From: CAWATG01 sp963785035
GTDB taxonomy: Bacteria > Actinomycetota > Acidimicrobiia > IMCC26256 > CAWATG01
Reading direction: 5' to 3'
Length of the DNA: 64,000 nucleotides
NCBI GenBank assembly: GCA_963785035.1
Contig: CAWATG010000004.1
Span: forward strand, 186,001 to 250,000
A program made the translations under genes and the position numbers. Shown here in pieces: positions 54,472-62,300 of the stretch. A model generated the notes under the pieces. That model did no database searches. It saw nothing but the letters and a program-made list of their open reading frames with translations, and was not told where the DNA came from. Within the stretch, counting starts at the first letter, position 1, and the number at the start of each line of letters is the position of its first letter.

Positions 54472-56090
54472 CGGGACTTGATGATGTACCCGGCGGCCTC
54501 ACGATCCCACGTGTCGTCGTTGATTGCGCGCTCACGAAGTTGGAACTTGAGGACACGGCCCGAGTGATTGCGCGGCAACTCGGTCACGAACTCGATATAA
54601 CGCGGCATCGCGAAGAACGGGAGCCGCGTCTTGCAGAAGTCCATGAGCTCGACGTGGCCGAGCGATGCCCCTGGTACGAGCACCACGCATGCCTTGACGT
54701 CGTCCTCGCCGAGCTCGCTCGACACGGCGTGCACGGCGATGTCGGCGATGTCGGGGTGTTGCAGGATCGAGTGCTCGACCTCGAAGGAGGAGATGTTCTC
54801 CCCGCGCCGGCGGATCGCGTCCTTCTTTCGGTCGATGAAGAACAGGTTGCCGTCCGCATCGAAGCGTCCGAGGTCGCCGGTGTGGAACCAGAGATTGCGC
54901 ATCTGGCTCAACGTCGCGGCGGGGTTGTTGTCGTACCCTTCGAACATCACCTGGCGCATCCGTGGCCGACAGACGATCTCGCCCATCTCACCGACCGGGA
55001 CCTCGCAGTCGTCGTCATCGAAGAGGCGTACGTCGAAGCTGGGGTTCGCCCGCCCCGAGGAGCCGGGCGCAACCGCATCATCGACCGCCTTGAGCGCGAG
55101 GGGGAAGGCCTCGGTCATGCCGTACATCGTCACGAGCTTGACGCCATATCGTTCCTCGATGGCGTGCCAAAGCTCGGGCGGGATCGGCGCGGATCCGAGG
55201 ACCTTGATCGGCAGGTCCGCATCGCTCGGGTCGGGCGGGAGGTTCCACAAGAGCGTGAGCATCGGGCCGACGAGGATTGCCGAGGTTGCCTGATACTTGC
55301 GGATGCGATCCCACGTGTTCGACAACGAGAACCACGTGTCGAGGACGACCGTGCCGCCGACGCGGATGACAGCAAGCGACAGTCCCAACATCCCACTGAA
55401 GTGGAACAGCGGCACAGGACCGTACGCGATCTCCTTGTCGGTGCTCTTGCGGCTCTTCGCGATGATCTCCGCGACGGTGTCGACATAGCAGTGGGTGATG
55501 ACTGCGCCTTTGGAAAGGCCTGTGGTTCCTGAGGTGAAGTAGATGGCGATCGGCATCTCTATGGTGACCCCGGGAGTGAACGCCAACTTCGAACCGTCGG
55601 TTGCCAGCAACTCGTCGGTGGAACCGCACTCCAGGGCGTGCCAGATCGGGATCGGTGTGTCGTCGACCGGTCGTACGAGCACGCGCGCAAGATCCGGGCA
55701 GTCGGAGGCGACGGCGTAGAGTCGATGCGCCAACTCCGGTTCGGTGATCGCCAAGCTGGCGCCGCAACTGCGGACCTGGTGGCTCAGGAAGTCACCGCTG
55801 TATGCGGTGTTGATCGGCACCGTCACCGCGCCGAGCTTCGCGGCCCCGAACCACATGTACATGAACTCCGGCGCGTTCGTCATGAAGATGACCACACGGT
55901 CTCCGAGGCCGATGCCATTGGCATGGAGCCAGTTGGCAACGCTGTTGGAGCGTTCGTTCATCTCCTTGTAGGTGACGGCAACGTCGTCGAAGTACATGCA
56001 GACTTTGTCGCCATAGCGCGCCGCCTGCTGCGCAATCATGTCGCCGAGTACCGGCCGCTCCGCTGTACCCGGATTCCAGATCTCCACCAC
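54468..56090 (-). CDS. CaiC-like acyl-CoA ligase (FadD family)
   Basis: 540 residues, unbroken. YFTSGTTGLSKGAVITH, MYGMTEAFPLALK, FHTGDLGRFDADGNLFFI, GENISSFEVEHSIL. The final motif reads RNHSGRVLKFQL, with Arg where the catalytic Lys is expected and a Lys three residues on. The overall arrangement matches crotonobetaine/carnitine-CoA ligase-type FadDs. GTG 56090 is the start. It is the first gene of a two-gene operon with the enoyl-CoA hydratase. Confidence 0.88.
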   Translation of the reverse strand: MVEIWNPGTAERPVLGDMIAQQAARYGDKVCMYFDDVAVTYKEMNERSNSVANWLHANGIGLGDRVVIFMTNAPEFMYMWFGAAKLGAVTVPINTAYSGDFLSHQVRSCGASLAITEPELAHRLYAVASDCPDLARVLVRPVDDTPIPIWHALECGSTDELLATDGSKLAFTPGVTIEMPIAIYFTSGTTGLSKGAVITHCYVDTVAEIIAKSRKSTDKEIAYGPVPLFHFSGMLGLSLAVIRVGGTVVLDTWFSLSNTWDRIRKYQATSAILVGPMLTLLWNLPPDPSDADLPIKVLGSAPIPPELWHAIEERYGVKLVTMYGMTEAFPLALKAVDDAVAPGSSGRANPSFDVRLFDDDDCEVPVGEMGEIVCRPRMRQVMFEGYDNNPAATLSQMRNLWFHTGDLGRFDADGNLFFIDRKKDAIRRRGENISSFEVEHSILQHPDIADIAVHAVSSELGEDDVKACVVLVPGASLGHVELMDFCKTRLPFFAMPRYIEFVTELPRNHSGRVLKFQLRERAINDDTWDREAAGYIIKSR

Positions 56091-56117
56091 GCGTCATTCC
56101 CCCCGGTTCGCCGTGTG

Positions 56118-56147
56118 TCGCGTCGCGTCGAGTCGTGTCGTGTCGGG
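56118..56147. repeat. Six tandem TCGNG pentamers
   Basis: TCGCG TCGCG TCGAG TCGTG TCGTG TCGGG in direct tandem, between the Rieske stop and the ligase start. It is a short, slightly degenerate microsatellite that could vary in length and alter the leader of the ligase operon. Confidence 0.6.
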
Positions 56148-56163
56148 CTTTACGCCGACGATG

Positions 56164-57182
56164 CTATGACCCGACGATGCGCTCAGGATAGAACTGCTGA
56201 CACCAACGGCGCAGCGGCATGAACGCCTTGGTCTCCTCGACCGCCAGGTTCGGCGCCTCGAGGTAGCGCATGTTTTCCCAGGTGAAGAAGTCCTGGGGGA
56301 TGATCTTGGCCTGCATGTCCGCCATGCGCTTGGCCTTTGCCCCGGGCTCGTTGCCGGTGTCTCCGGGCTCGCGTTGGGATGCGAGCTGGATGTAGTAGTC
56401 CGAGTACTGCTCGTCCACCGGCGTGATGCTCGAAAGCTGGACCGTCGGGTACATGCCGGTGAAGCGGATCGTGCCGAAACCGACGCCGAAACCCTCGATC
56501 TCGACGACCGAGTCGACGGCGCCCTCGGGCGTCACCTTCGTGGACTTCTTGCCCTTGCCGTAGGTGAGGCCGACGTCGGCGCGCATCCATGGGCCATCCG
56601 TGCGGAAGTCCAACAGCTCGGGAACTTCGGCGTTCTCGTGCACGAAGTGGATGTGCGCGAAGTCGACGGAGTTCTCGACGGGCATTTGCGGATGTGTCTT
56701 GACGTGCCACATCTTCTGTCCATAGGCCATCAGTGGGTAGTAGTCATCGCCCTCGAGTTCGGGGACGACGGGCGGCTCCCATGCAGGCTTGTCATAGAGC
56801 TGTCGGGTCCCAGTCGTGCCACACGATGAGCATGCCGTAGTAGTCGCCGTACGGGCCATGAGCGAATCCGCACGTTCGGCTTGCACTTTTCCTTGCTGTA
56901 CGGGATGAGCGTGTTGCGACCGTCGCCATCCCATTGCCACCCGTGCCACGGGCAGCGGATGTCATCGCCGATGATCTTGCCGCGAACGGCAAGGTTCATT
57001 CCCATGTGCTGGCAATATGACGTGAGCACGCCGAGTTTGCCGGACTCGCCCTTGAATGCGACGAGATCCTCGCCGAAGTAGTGGACGGGGAGTGGCTCGC
57101 CGTTGTCGAGTTGGGATGTGTAACCGATCTGGTACCAACCACGAGGGTAGGGGTAGTCGGGAAAGCGTAAACCTGAGACCAT
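56164..57182 (-). CDS. KshA-like Rieske [2Fe-2S] non-haem iron oxygenase, two frameshifts
   Basis: Deleting one base in the GGG at 56854-56856 and one in the GGG at 56805-56807 gives a continuous ~339-codon gene. The N-terminus has the Rieske cluster ligands in SYCQHMGMNLAVRG and CPWHGWQWDGDGRN. The catalytic iron site is ENSVDFAHIHFVHENAE (Asp and two His, as in KshA-type enzymes). Ring hydroxylation of a steroid- or terpenoid-like CoA ester is plausible. No reductase gene (KshB-like) is in the window. A TTGACA -35 and a shared dyad lie upstream. Confidence 0.87.
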
Positions 57183-57221
57183 GTCGCTTCGCTCCCTGTC
57201 CGGCCGCGGAATTCGCGGAAT

Positions 57222-57236
57222 CTGACGAAGTGTCAA
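57222..57236. promoter_or_regulatory. Shared dyad CTGAC-N5-GTCAA on a TTGACA -35
   Basis: CTGAC-GAAGT-GTCAA sits in the divergent gap between the Rieske gene and the hot-dog dehydratase. Read on the minus strand it contains a perfect TTGACA (57231-57236) facing the Rieske gene, though no good -10 follows. A regulator bound here could control both directions. Confidence 0.5.
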
Positions 57237-57313
57237 GTACTCTACAGCAGCGGTACCTACTTGTGCTCGTGCAGTATCGGCACGTCGCCAATCTGTGTTG
57301 ACGAGGGGTGGAT

Positions 57314-58537
57314 ATGGCAGCGGATGGCATCACCGATGACGGGATCGCGCGGTTGCGATTACGTGTCGGGCATACCGCGACCTCGCAGATTTCTGGTCGG
57401 ATCCCGTTCAATACGGTCGGGACGATCGATGCTTTCCGGCATTTCGCTCATGGCTACGGCGACGACAATCCGCTGTACTGCGACCCGGCATACGCCTCGG
57501 CGACGGTCTTTGCCGAGCCGATCGCGCCGCCGACGTTCCTGTCGACGATCGGCACGGTCCGCGGCCCCAAGGTTCCACCTGAGGTTGCCAAGCAGTCCGC
57601 CGGAGCCCTCGGCAACGTCCAGGCGTTTCAGGCAGGTGGTGAGTGGGAGTTCTACGAACCGGTTCGTGAAGGTGACCGGCTCGAGACCGCCAACTTCATT
57701 ACCGACGTCGAAGACAAGACAAGTTCCTTCGGTGGCGGACGGTCCGCGATCGTCCATCATCGACAGGTCTGGTGGAGGGCCGACGATCACGCAGTCATCG
57801 GTCAATATCACGTGTGGTACGTCAATACCGAGCGAACCAAGTCGGAGCGTTCGGCCAAGGCTCCGATCGTCGAGCCGACCTATGACGAAGAGGCGCTCGA
57901 GGTCATTGACGCCGCGTACGCGGCGGAACGTCGAAGGGGAGCATCGGCGTTCGTACTCGAGGACCTCGCAGTTGGTGACGTCGTCGATCCCATCGTCAAG
58001 GGACCGCTCACGGTGACCGACATGATCTCGTTCCATATGGGCTGGGGATGGAGTGGTCAGGGCACCTTTGCTTCGCGTCTCGGATGGCAACACCGGAAGA
58101 AGCGTCCGGATCTCTGGAACCGCAACATCTACGGCGCGCCCGACATCGTCCAGCGCGGACACTGGGATCCGTTGATGGCGAACAAGGTCGGCGCGTCTCG
58201 GCCGTATGACTACGGCTTCTTGCGGACGTGCTGGTTCGTGCATGCGGTGACGAATTGGATGGGCGACGATGCGTGGCTGTATCGCATTGTCGATCGAACG
58301 AGCAGTTTCAACTTCGTCGGCGATGCCACCTGGATTACCGGTGAGGTCATCGCTGTCGATGAGGCGATGGGCATGGTGAGTGTGCAGCTCAGCGCGACGA
58401 ACCAGGATGGGCTTGTCACGGCTACCGCGACCGGCGACGTGTTGCTGTCATCGCCGGGTGGCGCCGGTCATGGGGTTGCGCGCGCGGTGGTTCCCGAGTC
58501 TGTCAGCGACCTCGTGCAACGGGCGCTCGACGACTGA
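57314..58537 (+). CDS. Two-domain FAS1-like/MaoC dehydratase
   Basis: 407 residues with two hot-dog halves: the first has DAFRHFAHGYGDDNPLYCDP and GGEWEFYEPVREGDRLE; the second has ISFHMGWGWSGQG and a late NWMGDDAWLYRI. It has the arrangement of fused FAS1-like dehydratases that hydrate enoyl-CoAs. ATG 57314 with GAGGGG 5 nt upstream is preferred over GTG 57308. Divergent from the Rieske gene, it likely belongs to the same pathway. Confidence 0.85.
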   Translation: MAADGITDDGIARLRLRVGHTATSQISGRIPFNTVGTIDAFRHFAHGYGDDNPLYCDPAYASATVFAEPIAPPTFLSTIGTVRGPKVPPEVAKQSAGALGNVQAFQAGGEWEFYEPVREGDRLETANFITDVEDKTSSFGGGRSAIVHHRQVWWRADDHAVIGQYHVWYVNTERTKSERSAKAPIVEPTYDEEALEVIDAAYAAERRRGASAFVLEDLAVGDVVDPIVKGPLTVTDMISFHMGWGWSGQGTFASRLGWQHRKKRPDLWNRNIYGAPDIVQRGHWDPLMANKVGASRPYDYGFLRTCWFVHAVTNWMGDDAWLYRIVDRTSSFNFVGDATWITGEVIAVDEAMGMVSVQLSATNQDGLVTATATGDVLLSSPGGAGHGVARAVVPESVSDLVQRALDD

Positions 58538-58580
58538 CCTCGCGAACGACTGACCTCGCAAATTGCGGGAATGCCGGGCT

Positions 58581-59799
58581 TCAGGTGATGACGTGGGCGG
58601 AGCGGAGCGTTTGGAGTCGCTCCGAGTCCAGGCCCCACGCCGCAAGTGACGCGTCGACACCCGGAAGTTCAGCGGACGGCGACGATACGGCCCGGAGTGC
58701 GAGCGAAACGGGGAGCGGGCGCCGGTTGAACGACGGAATCGACCGAAACAAACGTGGAGCGTGCCACGTTGTGCGGATGCGACGGCGCTTCGCCCATCGA
58801 CAGCACCGGGGCGACACATGCGTTCGTTCCCTCGAGCAGCGTGCACCACTCGTCGCGGGTTTTCGTGAGCAGGATCGATGCCATCTCCGAACGGAGACGC
58901 GGCCATTGCGCCGGGTCGAGATGGCCGCCATGGTCGGCGTCGCCGAGTCCGACGATCTCGACGAGCGTCGCATAGAACACCGGCTCGATCGCGCCGACCG
59001 CAAGGAACTTGCCGTCCGCGCAGGTGTAGACGCCATAGAAATGAGAACCACCGTCGAGCATGTTGGCGCCGCGGACGTCCGACCACATGCCTTGTGCGCG
59101 CATTCCTGCGAACACGGTGGTGAGCAATGCTGCGCCATCGAGCATCGCGGCGTCGACGACCTGGCCTTGTCCCGAGGTACGTGCTTCGAGCACGGCGGCA
59201 ACGATGCCGAATGCGAGCAACATTCCACCGCCGGCGAAGTCGGCGAGGTAGTTGAGCGGGGGTGTCGGTGGACGATCGGGTGGACCGATCGCTTCGAGCG
59301 CCCCCGACACGGCCAGATAGTCGATGTCGTGGCCGGGTGTCGACGACAGGGGACCGTCCTGACCCCAGCCGGTCACGCGACCGAATACGAGGCGGGGGTT
59401 CACCGCGGCGCACGCCTCCGGGCCGATGCCGAGTCGTTCCATCACGCCGGGACGAAACCCTTCGATCAGCGCGTCGGCATGTGATGCAAGGTCGAGGAAG
59501 AGCGCGACGCCTGCGGGATCCTTGAGGTTGACGCCGATCGAGATGCGTCCGCGGTCCAGCGGTTGCGCAGCGTTGGCGTTGGCGGTGCCGCTGGCCTCGG
59601 TGGAAGCTGCGGTGAGGACTTCACGGAGCCGTGCGCTTGGGTCCTCACCGGGAGCCGACGCGGCACGCTCGATCTTGATGATCTCGGCACCGAGATCTGC
59701 CAGCATCATTGCTGCGAAGGGCGCCGGTCCGACGCCCGCAACTTCGAGCACCTTCACACCGCACAACGGACCGCTGCGCGTGCCAGGTTTCGTCGTCAT
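58581..59799 (-). CDS. CaiB/BaiF CoA-transferase, AMACR-like, one frameshift
   Basis: The body (VLEVAGVGPAPFAAMMLADLG ... GRVTGWGQDGPLSSTPGHD) ends early at 58669; deleting one base in the CCC run at 58691-58693 joins it to ELPGVDASLAAWGLDSERL and a stop at 58581, about 406 codons. The AMACR region GHDIDYLAVSGALEAIG is intact. It starts 4 nt after the upstream FadE stop, so it is operonic with the two dehydrogenases. Epimerisation of a 2-methylacyl-CoA before dehydrogenation is the likely role. Confidence 0.85.
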
Positions 59800-59803
59800 G
59801 GCC

Positions 59804-60949
59804 TCACCACTCGAGCGCGCCTGCAGCGAGGAGCGCGCCGAGGTTGCGGAGTTGCTCCTGTCCGGCGCCGAAGCTGATCTCGCGGTGCTTCGCCCAGAGG
59901 AAATAGCGGTGCAGCGGGTAGTCGGTGTTCACGCCGATCCCGCCGTGAACGTGTTGCGCAGCGTGGACCACACGATGACCCGAACGTGCGCACCAGTATT
60001 TTGCGACGGCGAGTGCTGCGCCAACGGTGCTGTCGGTCGCGTCGTGCTCCATCGCGGAGACCGCCTGCCACGTTGTCCAACGAAGCGCGGCGACATCGAT
60101 GTACGCGTCGGCGACGCGCTGGGAGACCGCTTGAAACGATCCGATCTTCCGGCCGAACTGCTCACGCTCGCTCACATAGGCAGCGGTCATCTCCAATGCG
60201 CGCTCGATGACGCCGAGCTGTTCGGCGCATGCCCCGAGCGTTGCCCAACCCCGGACCCAATCGCAGATGTCGACGTCATCAGGTGCAGTGACGACGTTGC
60301 TCGCAGCGACGGTCACCGAATCGAGGTCCAAACTGAACTGCGGTTCACCGCGCGCGTTGATGTTGCGTGTCGCAGTGAAACCTGGCGCTGCGGGGTCGAC
60401 AAGAAAACCGAGGTGACGACCCGAGATGGCATCGGTCACTGCGGGGACCAGGATGAGAGACGCAAGATGCACCGCGGGAACGCAGCGGCGTCGCCCGGTC
60501 AGCACCCACGAGTCGCCATGACGTTTCGCAACGACTGCGGGTGTGCCGGGGATCTCCTCGAATGCTCCTGTGAGGATCGTGGCGCCATCGAGCACGCCGG
60601 GAAGGACACGTGCGCGCAGCTCGTCGTCGCCGAAATGCGCGATAGCCAACGCGCCCAATGCGGTCGTGGCATAGAAGGGGACGGGCGCTACCGTCCGACC
60701 GACTTCGATCAGCACGGTGGCCAGACCGCTCGCACCGAGCCCGCCGTCACCGGGCCCGCCGCCACCGAGACCGTCGGGCATCACCGCGGCGATGATGCCG
60801 GCGTCGCTCAGGTGGCCCCACGTTTGCGCATCGAACCACGTGCCGGATGCTTCGATTCCACCGAGCCGTTCGGGGGTGACATGTTCGGTGAGGATCGTTC
60901 GTGTGAGGTCACGTAATTCGGCGCTGTCATCGGAGAGTTCGAAGTCCAT
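59804..60949 (-). CDS. Acyl-CoA dehydrogenase, FadE28-like subunit
   Basis: 381 residues. The C-terminal half carries EREQFGRKIGSFQAVSQRVA and VHGGIGVNTDYPLHRYF, a block typical of the smaller subunit of mycobacterial alpha2-beta2 dehydrogenases (ChsE1/ChsE2 type). The N-terminal half is less conserved and its flavin-binding motif is weak. It lies 15 nt after the neighbouring FadE gene on the same strand; together they resemble FadE28/FadE29 pairs that act on short CoA side chains of steroids. Confidence 0.85.
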   Translation of the reverse strand: MDFELSDDSAELRDLTRTILTEHVTPERLGGIEASGTWFDAQTWGHLSDAGIIAAVMPDGLGGGGPGDGGLGASGLATVLIEVGRTVAPVPFYATTALGALAIAHFGDDELRARVLPGVLDGATILTGAFEEIPGTPAVVAKRHGDSWVLTGRRRCVPAVHLASLILVPAVTDAISGRHLGFLVDPAAPGFTATRNINARGEPQFSLDLDSVTVAASNVVTAPDDVDICDWVRGWATLGACAEQLGVIERALEMTAAYVSEREQFGRKIGSFQAVSQRVADAYIDVAALRWTTWQAVSAMEHDATDSTVGAALAVAKYWCARSGHRVVHAAQHVHGGIGVNTDYPLHRYFLWAKHREISFGAGQEQLRNLGALLAAGALEW

Positions 60950-60964
60950 GGCAGATGTCAGTCC

Positions 60965-62137
60965 CTATCGCTCGACTCGGGGAAGTCCGAGTCCGAACAT
61001 CGAGATGATGTCGCGCTGGACCTCGTTGGTGCCGCCGCCGAACGTCATCACGACGGGGATTCGGTATTCGTGTTCGAGGCGGCCGTCGAACATCGCATCG
61101 GGTGAATCGGTGGCCAGGTACCCCTCGGGGCCGAGGACCTCCAGGAGGATCTGGAACGCCTCGACGTAGAACTCGGTACCGAAGACCTTTGTTGCCGATG
61201 AATCCGCAGGATTCGCCGTTCCGCGGTCGGTGTCGGTGGCGATCTTCCAGTTCAACAACTTCAGAACTTCGAGATGCGCATAGACCGTCGCGAGGCGTTC
61301 GGCGACACCAGGATCATCGATGGGCAGCGACCCGTCGGCCCGAGGCGTGCGTGCCCAGGTCACAACATCGCTGAGCGCTCGCGCGACCATCCCCGGCGGC
61401 GCCATCGCGACACGCTCGAAGTTGAGCTGCGCCATGATCAGCGACCAACCCTCACCTTCGGCGCCGACCATCGACGAGGCAGGCACGCGTACGCCGTCGT
61501 AGAAGGTGGCGTTGGTTTGGCCGCCGGGCAGGATCCCGATCGGCGTGATGGTGAGGCCCGGCGCATCGATGGGGACGATGAAGATCGAGATGCCCTGGTG
61601 TTTCTTGGCGCCGGTGCTGGTGCGCGCGGCGAGCCAGATGTAATCGGCGTCGTGTGCGTAACTCGTGAAGATCTTGGCGCCGTCGATGACGTAGTCGTCG
61701 CCGTCGCGTGTTGCCTTGGTGCGCAGTGCTGCGAGGTCGGTGCCGGCGTCGGGTTCGGTGTAACCGATCGCGAAGTGGATCGAGCCGCTCAAGATACGCG
61801 GGAGGATGTCGGCGCGTTGTTCATCAGTGCCGAAGGCCATGAGGACGGGCCCGATGCTCTTGATCGTGAGAAATGGGATGGGAGCGCCCGCGCGCTCGGC
61901 TTCGTCGAAGAAGATGAACTGTTCGAGCGAGCTTCGACCTTGGCCGCCATGTTCGGTTGGCCATCCGATGCCGAGCCAGCCATCGGCGCCCATCTGTTGG
62001 AACAGCCGACGAAACACCGGGCCGCCGAGCTCGCCACGTGGGACCTCGTGTTGGACGTCGGGGGGTACGAGGTCCGCGAAGTAGGCCCGGACCTCGTCGC
62101 GCAGAGCGCGTTCTGTGTCTGAGAACGTGAGGTTCAT
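60965..62137 (-). CDS. Acyl-CoA dehydrogenase, FadE29-like subunit
   Basis: 390 residues: FADLVPPDVQHEVPRGELGG, GWLGIGWPTEHGGQGRS, HFAIGYTEPDAGTDLAAL, DGAKIFTSYAHDADYIWLA, and the end VVMTFGGGTNEVQRDIISM, where the canonical YEGT Glu is absent. The layout matches the larger partner of heteromeric FadE pairs. AGGAG precedes ATG 62137 by about 9 nt. It heads a three-gene operon (FadE, FadE, AMACR-like transferase) with a recognisable promoter/operator. Confidence 0.87.
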   Translation of the reverse strand: MNLTFSDTERALRDEVRAYFADLVPPDVQHEVPRGELGGPVFRRLFQQMGADGWLGIGWPTEHGGQGRSSLEQFIFFDEAERAGAPIPFLTIKSIGPVLMAFGTDEQRADILPRILSGSIHFAIGYTEPDAGTDLAALRTKATRDGDDYVIDGAKIFTSYAHDADYIWLAARTSTGAKKHQGISIFIVPIDAPGLTITPIGILPGGQTNATFYDGVRVPASSMVGAEGEGWSLIMAQLNFERVAMAPPGMVARALSDVVTWARTPRADGSLPIDDPGVAERLATVYAHLEVLKLLNWKIATDTDRGTANPADSSATKVFGTEFYVEAFQILLEVLGPEGYLATDSPDAMFDGRLEHEYRIPVVMTFGGGTNEVQRDIISMFGLGLPRVER

Positions 62138-62167
62138 GCGTCGGCTGCTCCTGCTGAGGCTAGAACG

Positions 62168-62197
62168 AACCTAGCAAGTGTCTTGATGGTCCGTCAG
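62168..62197 (-). promoter_or_regulatory. Promoter of the FadE operon with shared dyad
   Basis: Minus strand: -35 TGACGG (62191-62196), 17-nt spacer, -10 TAGGTT (62168-62173), 30 nt before ATG 62137. TTGAT-GGTCC-GTCAG (62183-62197) covers the -35 and matches the dyads at 51262 and 57222. Confidence 0.55.
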
Positions 62198-62300
62198 ATG
62201 CTGCGTGGCGGCGTTTCGTTGATGACGCCCGACCAAGTAGCTCGAAGATGATGGTGGTTCCGGCGCGGGTACGGTGTGTGTTCTTGATCGCGGAGCAGCA

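Noticed and set aside
19796..59799. Repeated gene families as a sign of mobile elements or recent duplication
   Set aside because: The CoA-transferases, amidohydrolases and FadEs are clearly divergent in sequence and lie in different operon contexts; no transposase, integrase or terminal repeat is visible.
9508..62137. A secondary-metabolite gene cluster
   Set aside because: P450s and ligases suggest it, but no ketosynthase, carrier protein, condensation domain, terpene synthase or precursor peptide is present; the gene set is catabolic.
62175..62185. CAAG-TGT-CTTG resembling a KstR2 operator
   Set aside because: The KstR2 consensus has CAAG-NN-CTTG with a 2-nt spacer; here it is 3 nt, and the site is inside a better-supported promoter/dyad reading.
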